Origin: Alkalihalophilus pseudofirmus OF4
GTDB taxonomy: Bacteria > Bacillota > Bacilli > Bacillales > Bacillaceae_D
Assembly (NCBI RefSeq): GCF_000005825.2
Contig: NC_013791.2
Span: forward strand, 3,658,001 to 3,722,000
Reading direction: 5' to 3'
DNA: 64,000 bases
Shown piece after piece: positions 50,256 through 58,514 of this stretch. The position numbers were made by a program, and so were the translations under genes. The first letter of the stretch is position 1, and each line of letters starts with the position of its first letter. The notes beneath the pieces were generated by a model. It made no database searches. It was not told the DNA's origin and worked only from the letters and a program-made list of their open reading frames with translations.

Positions 50256-51554
50256 TTATTTCTTTAAAATCCTAAGAATCCGCTCTTTTACTTCTTTATG
50301 TTCACGCACGTCCTCTAAGCAGTCGAGCGGAAAATACAATTTATGATCCGTTCGTTTTTTGCCGGAAATGGCTTCGACTACATCTGACTCCCGAGAAAGC
50401 TCACGGATCTTTCCATTTGGCAAAACGAGATGGATCGGCAGTCTCTCCTCTTCTTCTCCAGGACGATAGAAGTCATATGGAAGGTCAGAGGAGGAATCAA
50501 CAACTAAATAATATTCCGGGTTAAGATCTGCTTTTCTAAACAGCTCTTGCAGTTCCGGCCAATCATTCATCCGTTGATTAGGATCGAATTCGACATATTT
50601 GAACAGACGTCTATTTAGGAATCTTACACAAAGATCACGTAAAATGCGATCCTCTTCTTCCTGCCAAATTTGAAAATAATAAAGGGTTATCGCCTCATCT
50701 AATCGTAAATAATCGTCCAAGCTCCCTTTTCCATGAAAGAAAGAATAAAAATGTTCAGGCTTCTGCTTAAACTCGTAGCCACTGAGATGAAGCTCCTTCG
50801 CACGCTTAAAAATTTTACTCAAAATTACTTCCGCACTGCGAGTAACCGGGTGAAAATACACTTGCCAATACATTTGGTAACGACTCATAATATAGTCTTC
50901 TACCGCATGCATCCCGCTTTGTTTGATCACCACCTGATCTTCCATTGGACGCATGACCCTAAGGATTCGCTCCATATCAAAATGACCGTAGCTGACACCT
51001 GTATAATACGCATCCCTCTGCAAATAATCCATCCGATCGGCATCAATCTGGCTGGAGATGATACTCGTAATTAGCTTGTTTGAGTATGTTTTTTCGATGA
51101 CATCGGCCACAGCTTGCGGAAAATCAGCACTAACATTTGTGAGCACTTCATTAATTTCAGTATCGCCTAAAATAATTTCTCGCGTCCATTCTTCATGATC
51201 CATGTCAAAGACCTTTTCAAAGGAGTGTGAAAAAGGGCCGTGGCCTACATCATGAAGGAGTGCGGCTGACAGCGTTAAGAGACGGTCTTCGTCTTTCCAA
51301 TGTGGCCGTCCATGAAATACCTCTAGAATCCTTCTTGTAATCTCATATACACCCAGAGAATGATTAAACCGTGTGTGCTCAGCCCCGTGAAACGTCACAT
51401 AAGTCGTTCCTAACTGGCGAATTCTTCTAAGCCTTTGAAATTCTTTCGTGCCAATTAAAGCCCAAATCAATTCATCTCGCACATGGATGTAGCGATGTAC
51501 AGGGTCTTTGAACACTTTTTCCTCTTCAAGCTGTCCGTAGTATGGTGTCGTCAT
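50256..51554 (-). CDS. ywfO: HD-domain phosphohydrolase YwfO
   Basis: 432 residues. N-terminal HD domain: FQRLRRIRQLG, HTRFNHSLG, LLHDVGHGPFSH and later DADRMDYLQRD give the metal ligands. In B. subtilis the homologue is a tetrameric (d)NTP triphosphohydrolase; the C-terminal 200 residues are regulatory. ATG 51554 follows GAGAGG. First gene of ywfO-ywgA. Confidence 0.92.
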   Translation of the reverse strand: MTTPYYGQLEEEKVFKDPVHRYIHVRDELIWALIGTKEFQRLRRIRQLGTTYVTFHGAEHTRFNHSLGVYEITRRILEVFHGRPHWKDEDRLLTLSAALLHDVGHGPFSHSFEKVFDMDHEEWTREIILGDTEINEVLTNVSADFPQAVADVIEKTYSNKLITSIISSQIDADRMDYLQRDAYYTGVSYGHFDMERILRVMRPMEDQVVIKQSGMHAVEDYIMSRYQMYWQVYFHPVTRSAEVILSKIFKRAKELHLSGYEFKQKPEHFYSFFHGKGSLDDYLRLDEAITLYYFQIWQEEEDRILRDLCVRFLNRRLFKYVEFDPNQRMNDWPELQELFRKADLNPEYYLVVDSSSDLPYDFYRPGEEEERLPIHLVLPNGKIRELSRESDVVEAISGKKRTDHKLYFPLDCLEDVREHKEVKERILRILKK

Positions 51555-51722
51555 GGTTTGAACCTCTCCCAATCACTCATGTATAGTGCCTCTATTATAA
51601 CGAAAGAACTATGCAATGTCTCTTCTCTAGAGAGGATTTACACCAATTTAACAGAAGCACAAGGGGACTTAACCCTTTTTCTAAATCCTTATCCAATACC
51701 CTTATTTTCATGTTTAAAACAC

Positions 51723-51758
51723 CAAAAAAGTACGCAGCATCGGGCCGCGTATTTTTTT
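51723..51758 (-). terminator. terminator of the symporter gene
   Basis: On the minus strand AAAAATACGC, spacer, GCGTACTTTTTT, about 25 bases past the symporter stop. Confidence 0.75.
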
Positions 51759-51781
51759 TGATTAATCTCTTTGTACCTATG

Positions 51782-53023
51782 TTATGCTTCCACACTAGAC
51801 TCTTTTTGAACAGTCTGATGCTTTTGTTCTGTACGATCAACAACAACCGCACAAGAAGCATCACCTGTAATATTTACTGCTGTTCGCAGCATATCAAGGA
51901 TACGGTCAACAGCTAATACAAGCGCAATACCTTCAACAGGAAGGCCGACAGATGTTAATACCATCGCAAGCATGATCATACCTACACCAGGCACACCAGC
52001 CGTACCGATACTTGCAAGTGTTGCCGTAAGAACAACTGTTAACAAGTCACCCATTGACAGCTGCACCGCATACACCTGAGCAATAAACACAGTCGCCACA
52101 GCTTGCATAATAGCTGTACCATCCATGTTAATTGTCGCTCCAAGCGGCTGAACGAAACTTGAAACAGGCTTAGATACTCCTAACTTCTCCTGGGCTGTTT
52201 TCATCGAAATAGGGAGAGTTGCGCTACTACTTGATGTACTAAAAGCAACTGTCATTGCAGGGAAGAAGTTTTTAAAGAATTGAATAGGGCTTTGTTTTCC
52301 TAGTAAGGCTACAAATCCACCATACGTAATAATTGAGTGAATAACCAAACCTAGTATAACAGCTAACATATACATAACCATAGAAGCCAGCACATCAAAG
52401 CCTTGCTTACCTAAAGCAGACGCAATCAACGCAAAAGCACCGTATGGAGCCAGTTTCATTGCAAGAGTAACTAGGTACATCATAATTTCATTACCCTGCT
52501 CCATTAACTTCATCACACCACGCGTCTTATCACCAAGACTTGCCATTGCAATACCAACCAACAATGCAAAAGCAATGATTTGAAGCATTTCACCTGAAGC
52601 AAGCGCTTCGATAGGGTTTGAAGGAATAATATTTAATAATGTATCCATAACAGGAGGTGGTTCTTCTGCTGAAAATTCCTCACCAGCTTCTCCCATCAAT
52701 CCTGGGTCACCAGGCTGGATAATAAACGCGACTGATAAACCGATCACAAGAGCAATCGTAGTAGTTAATAAATAATAGCCGACAGTCTTACCACCAATCC
52801 GACCTAGCTTTTTAGGATCTCCCATTCCCGCTGTACCGAGAACAATCGAGAAAAATACAAGCGGCACAACGAGCATTGTAATTAATTTAAGAAAAAGCTG
52901 CCCGAGTGGTGTTAAGAAATATGCATCTACTGTTACAAAAGCTTCTGGCGCCCATGCATTAAATGCAAGACCTACCCCCACACCCAAAATGAGGGCAATA
53001 ATAATCTTTTTTGTTAAGCTCAT
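51782..53023 (-). CDS. dicarboxylate/amino acid:cation symporter
   Basis: Glutamate/aspartate-type secondary transporter (DAACS family), 413 residues, about eight transmembrane segments and two re-entrant loops. Signature serine stretch FSTSSSSATLP, NMDGTA and GTAGVPG line the binding site. GltP, GltT and DctP-like members cannot be distinguished here; no neighbour settles the substrate. Confidence 0.9.
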   Translation of the reverse strand: MSLTKKIIIALILGVGVGLAFNAWAPEAFVTVDAYFLTPLGQLFLKLITMLVVPLVFFSIVLGTAGMGDPKKLGRIGGKTVGYYLLTTTIALVIGLSVAFIIQPGDPGLMGEAGEEFSAEEPPPVMDTLLNIIPSNPIEALASGEMLQIIAFALLVGIAMASLGDKTRGVMKLMEQGNEIMMYLVTLAMKLAPYGAFALIASALGKQGFDVLASMVMYMLAVILGLVIHSIITYGGFVALLGKQSPIQFFKNFFPAMTVAFSTSSSSATLPISMKTAQEKLGVSKPVSSFVQPLGATINMDGTAIMQAVATVFIAQVYAVQLSMGDLLTVVLTATLASIGTAGVPGVGMIMLAMVLTSVGLPVEGIALVLAVDRILDMLRTAVNITGDASCAVVVDRTEQKHQTVQKESSVEA

Positions 53024-53215
53024 AATAAACCATCTCCTCTCTCTTTGCTGCCAATCTATGATGTCACTTGCCTATTCTGTTGTTTTCTTACTATTGTCTT
53101 ATTTTTGAGAATTTTTTTCTAAGCCCTAACCCTTTCCCTATTGTATCCGATTGCAAACCGATTTTTGAAGTGAAAGATTATGGGATTCGACAATTTTCGC
53201 CAAATTCCAAAAGAA

Positions 53216-53242
53216 ATCCTGACTAAAAGAATAAGCCAGGAT
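53216..53242 (-). terminator. weak terminator behind DUF1450 gene
   Basis: Six-base stem ATCCTG / CAGGAT with a 15-base loop followed on the minus strand by TTTCTTTT. Confidence 0.45.
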
Positions 53243-53244
53243 CA

Positions 53245-53469
53245 TTATTTTTTCAACTTTTTCTCTACTTTATCAATAACTTGATCCTCATCAGGTGCTG
53301 CAACTGGGCGGTTATTTACGAATACAAAAGATTTTTTCCGGCCTGGTCCGCAGTAGGACTGGCAGCGGATATCAATCGATGCATCTGGATCGACTTTTTT
53401 CAAGCGAGGCACGAGCGTTTTAATATTCGTCGCTTGGCATTCATCACAAATGCGAAATTCATTAGCCAT
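53245..53469 (-). CDS. DUF1450 ferredoxin-like small protein
   Basis: 74 residues with CDECQ near the start and CQSYCGPG in the middle, the Cys pattern of DUF1450 (YuzB-like) thioredoxin-fold proteins. A role in FeS or thiol chemistry is possible but unproven. ATG 53469 is nine bases after AAAGG; ATG 53475 is too close to it. Confidence 0.82.
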   Translation of the reverse strand: MANEFRICDECQATNIKTLVPRLKKVDPDASIDIRCQSYCGPGRKKSFVFVNNRPVAAPDEDQVIDKVEKKLKK

Positions 53470-53686
53470 CTCCATTTTCCTTTCTATACTAATTATCTAT
53501 TTTTATTCACTAAAGTTTTATGTGTAAGCAGGATGTCCAAAAAAGACACGGACTATCCACTAGTATATCACACTCTGAGGAGACAGCAATCATTAATAAC
53601 TGATTTAACACCTATTTGATTTCTCATTATTCCTCTATCACATGCTATAATAACTGTTATTAATGCATGTTAAGGAGTCATTACCT

Positions 53687-54520
53687 ATGAGCCAAAACCT
53701 ACTGACTTTTACTAATAAATGGAGATTTATAGATCACTCGACATTGGGTCCTGCCTTTGATGCCCTTCAATCCTTTGCCTATGATGACACAATCTGTAAA
53801 ACGGCCGGTGAGGACGGGATGTCTACGCTCAGAAGCTGGGTTCATCATCAAACGGTTGTGCTCGGTACTCAAGACAGCCGCCTGCCGCATATTGAAGACG
53901 GGATTACTTATTTAAAAGAACAAGGCTATCATGTGATCGTCCGAAATTCAGGCGGCTTAGCCGTAGTGCTTGATAAAGGTGTCTTGAACCTTTCTCTTAT
54001 TATGAAAGAAGACAAGAAAATCTCGATTGATGCCGGATACGAAATGATGTTTGAACTGATTAAAGATGTGTTTAAGCCATACGGCAAGGAAATCGAAGCA
54101 TATGAAATCGTCGGCTCCTACTGTCCAGGCAGCTTTGATCTAAGCATAGGCGGCAAGAAATTTGCCGGTATATCGCAACGCAGAATCCGCGGCGGAGTAG
54201 CTGTACAAATATATTTATGTATTACCGGAAGCGGAGCGAAGCGCGCAGAAATGATTCGCGAATTTTATCGCCATGCCGTTCAAGGCTCGTCGGCAAAATT
54301 TGATTACCCAAAGATTGAGCCAGAAACGATGGCCTCTTTATCTGAACTCCTCAATACCTCACTTACGGTCTCAGAGGTCATGATGAAAACATTGCAGTCC
54401 ATGCAGCGCATGGGTGCAGTGCTTTCAATGGATGGATTTACAGGTGAAGAGATGGATTTGTATGAGAAAAATATGGTCCGTGTAACCCAGCGTAACAACC
54501 GATGTCTACATATAGAGTAG
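53687..54520 (+). CDS. lipL: octanoyl-[GcvH]:protein N-octanoyltransferase LipL
   Basis: Moves the octanoyl group from GcvH to E2 subunits in lipoate assembly. 277 residues, biotin/lipoate ligase fold. RNSGGLAVVLDKGVLNLSL and catalytic Cys146 in GSYCPGSFDLS (Cys150 in B. subtilis). ATG 53687 follows AAGGAG. The neighbour pta matches B. subtilis (ywfL-ywfJ). Confidence 0.93.
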   Translation: MSQNLLTFTNKWRFIDHSTLGPAFDALQSFAYDDTICKTAGEDGMSTLRSWVHHQTVVLGTQDSRLPHIEDGITYLKEQGYHVIVRNSGGLAVVLDKGVLNLSLIMKEDKKISIDAGYEMMFELIKDVFKPYGKEIEAYEIVGSYCPGSFDLSIGGKKFAGISQRRIRGGVAVQIYLCITGSGAKRAEMIREFYRHAVQGSSAKFDYPKIEPETMASLSELLNTSLTVSEVMMKTLQSMQRMGAVLSMDGFTGEEMDLYEKNMVRVTQRNNRCLHIE

Positions 54521-54536
54521 GCATCGGTTGTTTTTT
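54496..54536 (+). terminator. lipL terminator
   Basis: CAACCGATG / CATCGGTTG, nine base pairs, then six T residues. It overlaps the last codons of lipL. Confidence 0.85.
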
Positions 54537-54607
54537 CGTCTACGTTTTAATTTGCTTATTACGGGAAAAGTATTGTTGTAGTGTTTTTGATGAAGGAGGA
54601 ATAATCG

Positions 54608-55270
54608 ATGTCTAAAAAAGTACTGATGGTTGTAACGAACCATACGACAATATCAAACGGTCAAAAAACAGGATTATGGTTAGAGGAGTTTGCTGTGCCT
54701 TATAACCTTTTTAAAGAAAAAGGCTATGACGTTGAAGTAACAAGCATTCGCGGCGGTGATGTCCCTCTTGATCCGAACAGCTTAGAAGACGCAGATAAGC
54801 CGGAATGGAAAAAGGCAAAAGATATTCTGCGTGAGACGAAAAAGCTTTCCGTTGATCATGCTAATGGAGCCGACGCGATTTTCCTGCCTGGCGGTCACGG
54901 TACGATGTTTGACTTCCCGGATAATGAAACGCTGCAATCTGTGATTCAAACACTCGCTGAAGAGCAAAAAGTAATCGGTGCTGTCTGCCACGGGCCAAGC
55001 GGATTAGTAAATGTGACGTACAAAGACGGAACGCCGCTTGTTAACGGTAAAAAAGTAAATGGATTTACCGATGAAGAAGAAAAAGAAATGCAGCTTGAAG
55101 ACCATATGCCGTTTATGTTAGAGGAAATGCTCCGTGAACGCGGCGGTGAATTTATAGCGGGTGACAAATGGACAGATTTCTCCATCCGCGACGGCAACCT
55201 TGTAACCGGCCAAAACCCAATGTCTAGTGAAAGCACTGCAAGAAAAGTGATTGAAGCATTAGAAGACTAA
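54608..55270 (+). CDS. DJ-1/PfpI family protein (Hsp31-like)
   Basis: 220 residues. Nucleophile elbow GAVCHGPSGL with reactive Cys, DAIFLPGGHGTMFDFP, and Glu early (LEEFAVPY). The layout is that of class I glutamine amidotransferase-like chaperones or glyoxalase III enzymes (Hsp31/YhbO group). Monocistronic with GAAGGAGG before the ATG and its own terminator. Exact activity is unknown. Confidence 0.87.
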   Translation: MSKKVLMVVTNHTTISNGQKTGLWLEEFAVPYNLFKEKGYDVEVTSIRGGDVPLDPNSLEDADKPEWKKAKDILRETKKLSVDHANGADAIFLPGGHGTMFDFPDNETLQSVIQTLAEEQKVIGAVCHGPSGLVNVTYKDGTPLVNGKKVNGFTDEEEKEMQLEDHMPFMLEEMLRERGGEFIAGDKWTDFSIRDGNLVTGQNPMSSESTARKVIEALED

Positions 55271-55285
55271 TCATTGTTTAGCAGA

Positions 55286-55312
55286 AGCCAAGCGATATTC
55301 GCTTGGCTTTTT
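55286..55312 (+). terminator. terminator of the DJ-1/PfpI gene
   Basis: Perfect stem AGCCAAGCGA / TCGCTTGGCT with a three-base loop and T run. Confidence 0.9.
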
Positions 55313-55360
55313 TACGTTTCAAAGAAATTAATTGATTATGCTTGCATTAGAACATCATAA

Positions 55361-55398
55361 CAAAAAAGAACCCTAGGAGCTCCTAAGGTACTTTTCGT
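55361..55398 (-). terminator. pta terminator
   Basis: On the minus strand ACCTTAGGAG pairs with CTCCTAGGGT and TTCTTTTTT follows. Confidence 0.75.
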
Positions 55399-55399
55399 G

Positions 55400-55432
55400 A
55401 TTACGCTTCAATTACGCTTCAATTATGCTTCA
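55400..55432 (-). repeat. three 11-bp tandem repeats at the pta stop
   Basis: ATTACGCTTCA, ATTACGCTTCA and ATTATGCTTCA follow one another on the plus strand. The last one holds the pta stop codon, so the final Glu-Ala-stop codons have been copied twice into the 3' untranslated region. Confidence 0.8.
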
Positions 55433-56421
55433 GTTGTCGCTTTTTGATTAATTGCTTGCATCGCTGTAATTAATGACAGCTTATAAACATCCGCTGCGTT
55501 ACAGCCGCGGGATAGATCGTTTACCGGTTTGTTTAACCCTTGAAGGATTGGTCCGATTGCATCATATCCGCCAAGACGCTGCGCAATTTTGTATCCTAAG
55601 TTTCCTGACTCAAGACTTGGGAAAATAAATACATTTGCTTGGCCTTGAAGTGGTGAATCCGGTGCTTTCTTTTGTGCAACAGCTGGAACAAATGCTGCGT
55701 CAAATTGAAACTCCCCGTCAATCACTAAGTCTGGGCGTGACTCTTGTGCTAATTTAGTTGCTTCTGATACTTTCTTCGTTTCCATTGAAGATGCTGAACC
55801 TTTTGTAGAGAAGCTAAGCATTGCTACTTTAGGATCAAGGCCGAAAACTTTTGCTGTTTCAGCTGTAGCAATCGCAATTTCCGCCAACTCTTCGCTGTTT
55901 GGCGCAATATTGATGGCACAGTCACCAAATACAAATTTTTGTTCTTCTTTCACCATCACGAACACACCAGATGTACGTTTAATTCCTGGCTGTGTTTTGA
56001 TAATTTGAAGTGCCGGACGAACCGTATCACCTGTTGAATGAGCCGCTCCGCTCACAAGTCCATCTGCTTTGCCCATGTAGACAAGCATTGTTCCGAAGTA
56101 GTTTACATCAACTAATTTTGTACGTGCGCTCTCTTCTGTTTCTTTCCCTTTACGACGTTCGACAAATGCTTCTACCATTGCATCCATTTCATCGTAATTA
56201 TTCGGGTCAAGAATCTGAACGTTTTCACCTAAAACAATGCCTTGCTCGCTTGCTTTAGCTGTAATCTCTTCTTTATTTCCAACTAAGATTGGTTTAACGA
56301 CTTGATCTGCTCCAAGCTGTGCTGCCGCTTCTAAAATACGCTCATCTGTCCCTTCAGGAAGTACGATCGTCGGCTGATGTTTCTCAACCTTTTCTGTAAT
56401 TTCTTTAAATAAATCACTCAT
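55423..56421 (-). CDS. pta: phosphate acetyltransferase
   Basis: Reversibly makes acetyl phosphate from acetyl-CoA; with acetate kinase it excretes acetate. 332 residues. GAAHSTGDTVRPALQIIKTQPG, FGDCAIN and SFSTKGSA are family landmarks. Start ATG follows GGAGG. A cre-like sequence lies 165 bases upstream; B. subtilis pta is activated by CcpA. Confidence 0.96.
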   Translation of the reverse strand: MSDLFKEITEKVEKHQPTIVLPEGTDERILEAAAQLGADQVVKPILVGNKEEITAKASEQGIVLGENVQILDPNNYDEMDAMVEAFVERRKGKETEESARTKLVDVNYFGTMLVYMGKADGLVSGAAHSTGDTVRPALQIIKTQPGIKRTSGVFVMVKEEQKFVFGDCAINIAPNSEELAEIAIATAETAKVFGLDPKVAMLSFSTKGSASSMETKKVSEATKLAQESRPDLVIDGEFQFDAAFVPAVAQKKAPDSPLQGQANVFIFPSLESGNLGYKIAQRLGGYDAIGPILQGLNKPVNDLSRGCNAADVYKLSLITAMQAINQKATTEA

Positions 56422-56585
56422 GATTTATTCCTCCTTCTTTGCATCCGTCACTTTGTCTATAGAACAAGAATACTCCTCTTATACCCAAAAAGGAACCGGT
56501 CAGCACAAGATAATTAAAGTAGAAATTTTTCAAAAAATCTCACGCATTTCAAGGGTTTAAGCCCTATTCCCATCCCTGCCTGAGG

Positions 56586-56598
56586 TGAAACGCTTTCA
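56586..56598. promoter_or_regulatory. imperfect cre-like site upstream of pta
   Basis: TGAAACGCTTTCA is palindromic around CG but one base shorter than the 14-base cre consensus. It lies between divergent pta and the PaaG-like gene; a CcpA-activated pta would have its site at such a distance. Confidence 0.35.
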
Positions 56599-56692
56599 AT
56601 TCTCTTAGGATTTCCACAGGAAAATTCAAGTATGTGTCGAAAGTAAAAGAAGTAGTGGTATGAAAGAAGAAACTTTTTAGGAGAGTGAACCA

Positions 56693-57436
56693 ATGAACCA
56701 AGAAGTCGTTTTATATGAGGTACATGATCACGTAGCGACGATTACTCTTAATCGTCCCCATGTAAAGAATGCACTAAATGTAGAGATGCATACGGCGTTA
56801 TATAGCGCATTTAACGAAGCGAATAAGGATGAGAATGTACGCGTTATTGTTCTTGAGGGGCGTGACGGTGCGTTTAGTGCAGGCGCTGACTTAAAGAGCT
56901 TCGCAGAAGAAGAGGTTGATTCTGTTGATTACGGTACGTATTTACGTGAAACATACAACAAGCTAGTTCTGCAATTGATGAATATTGAAAAGCCCATTGT
57001 TGCCCATCTGAACGGCATTGCCGTTGGAGCTGGCTTGAGCATTGCGCTTGCATGTGACTTCCGTGTCGCACATAGAGACGCGAAAATCGGGCTTGGCTTT
57101 ATGAAAATCGGCTTAGTTCCAGATGCCGGTGCTTCCTACTTCCTGCCAAGATTAGTTGGCTTAGGAAAAGCGACTGAGCTTGCGCTAGGTGAAATCATCT
57201 CTGCAGAAGAAGCAGAAAGAATTAACCTCATTAATCAAGTCGGCACCCCGGAACCATTGATCGCACATTTGAAAACGGTTTCTCCAGCTGCATTTGGTTT
57301 AATGAAGAAAAACTTCCGTAAAGGCTTTGATAAGAGCTTAGAAGAAGTACTTGAAATGGAAGTAGAAACACAACGCATTGCGGGTGCCACAAAAGAACAT
57401 AAATATGCAGTTGCTCAGTTTGTGAACAGAGCATGA
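56693..57436 (+). CDS. enoyl-CoA hydratase/isomerase, PaaG-like
   Basis: 247-residue crotonase-fold protein. Oxyanion segments FSAGADLKSF and NGIAVGAGLSIALACDF. The position of the second catalytic Glu of hydratases reads GLVPDAGASYFLPRLVG, i.e. Asp as in PaaG and Dci isomerases, so an enoyl-CoA isomerase is more likely than a hydratase. Monocistronic; the acyl-CoA operon at 17.7-26 kb lacks a crotonase, but distance makes a link only a guess. Confidence 0.85.
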   Translation: MNQEVVLYEVHDHVATITLNRPHVKNALNVEMHTALYSAFNEANKDENVRVIVLEGRDGAFSAGADLKSFAEEEVDSVDYGTYLRETYNKLVLQLMNIEKPIVAHLNGIAVGAGLSIALACDFRVAHRDAKIGLGFMKIGLVPDAGASYFLPRLVGLGKATELALGEIISAEEAERINLINQVGTPEPLIAHLKTVSPAAFGLMKKNFRKGFDKSLEEVLEMEVETQRIAGATKEHKYAVAQFVNRA

Positions 57437-57442
57437 CATTTC

Positions 57443-57475
57443 ACACCCCGGACTCGCCTCTGGGGTGTTTGTTAT
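57443..57475 (+). terminator. terminator of the PaaG-like gene
   Basis: Stem ACACCCC / GGGGTGT with a 12-base loop followed by TTGTTATTTTT. Confidence 0.8.
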
Positions 57476-57565
57476 TTTTGGAACCGCCTTATTTATGGTA
57501 TAGTAACGAGTGATAAGGAATACTTAAGATACGTTACATATATCGCTAAAGGAGTGTTTTATAAA

Positions 57566-58315
57566 ATGAATGAAGCTGCTAAAACGCTAGACGGCTGGTA
57601 CTGCCTGCATGATTTCCGTACGATTAATTGGCCCGCTTGGAAAATGCTTCCTGCTGAAGACCGCCAAGAAATTTTAAATGAATATATTACGATGCTTGAA
57701 GATTGGAATACAACAGAAAAAGCAGGAAACGGCAGCCATGCTGTTTATACAGTTGTAGGTCAAAAAGCGGATATCATGTTCATGCTGCTTCGCCCAACTA
57801 TGGAAGAGCTAAATGAAATTGAGAACGCTTTTAACAAAACTCGTTTTGCTGAGTTCACGATTCCTACCTATTCTTACGTTTCTGTAGTTGAGCTAAGTAA
57901 CTACATGGCAGGCGACAGCGATGAAGACCCATATCAAAACCCGCATGTTCGTGCTCGTCTGTACCCAGAGCTTCCGAAAGCAAAGCATATTTGCTTCTAT
58001 CCAATGGACAAGCGCCGTGATGGCGATGATAACTGGTACATGCTGCCGATGGACTCTCGTCGTGAAATGATGCGCAGCCATGGGATGATCGGCCGCAGTT
58101 ATGCTGGCAAAGTAAAACAAGTAATCACAGGCTCTGTTGGCTTTGATGATTGGGAATGGGGCGTAACATTATTCGCTGATGACGTGCTTCAGTTTAAGAA
58201 ACTTGTTTATGAAATGCGCTTTGATGAAGTATCCGCACGTTTCGGTGAGTTTGGATCGTTCTATGTTGGAAACATCTTAACAGAAGAAAACCTGCAAAGC
58301 TTCTTCAATATTTAA
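57566..58315 (+). CDS. hemQ: coproheme decarboxylase HemQ
   Basis: Last enzyme of the coproporphyrin-dependent haem pathway of Gram-positives: oxidatively decarboxylates coproheme to haem b. 249 residues, chlorite dismutase fold. [16 protein letters not shown] supplies the reactive tyrosine and His172 in [10 protein letters not shown] is the proximal ligand. ATG 57566 follows AAGGAG. Close to pta, as in B. subtilis (ywfI). Confidence 0.95.
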   Translation: MNEAAKTLDGWYCLHDFRTINWPAWKMLPAEDRQEILNEYITMLEDWNTTEKAGNGSHAVYTVVGQKADIMFMLLRPTMEELNEIENAFNKTRFAEFTIPTYSYVSVVELSNYMAGDSDEDPYQNPHVRARLYPELPKAKHICFYPMDKRRDGDDNWYMLPMDSRREMMRSHGMIGRSYAGKVKQVITGSVGFDDWEWGVTLFADDVLQFKKLVYEMRFDEVSARFGEFGSFYVGNILTEENLQSFFNI

Positions 58316-58324
58316 GAAGGCACA

Positions 58325-58357
58325 AGCACTAGACCAGATGAGGTCTAGTGCTTTTTT
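58325..58357 (+). terminator. hemQ terminator
   Basis: Perfect 11-bp stem AGCACTAGACC / GGTCTAGTGCT and six T residues. Confidence 0.9.
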
Positions 58358-58514
58358 ATTCCTCTGTCATTTTTCTACAACAAATTGTTTTTTCATTGAA
58401 GGAAAATCGTACAAATTGTGTTAACATGTGAATAAATAACCATGATATTACTGCCCACATAATATAATTTAGGACTTATTACTCATATACACACGAATTA
58501 AGGAGGGGTGCAGA

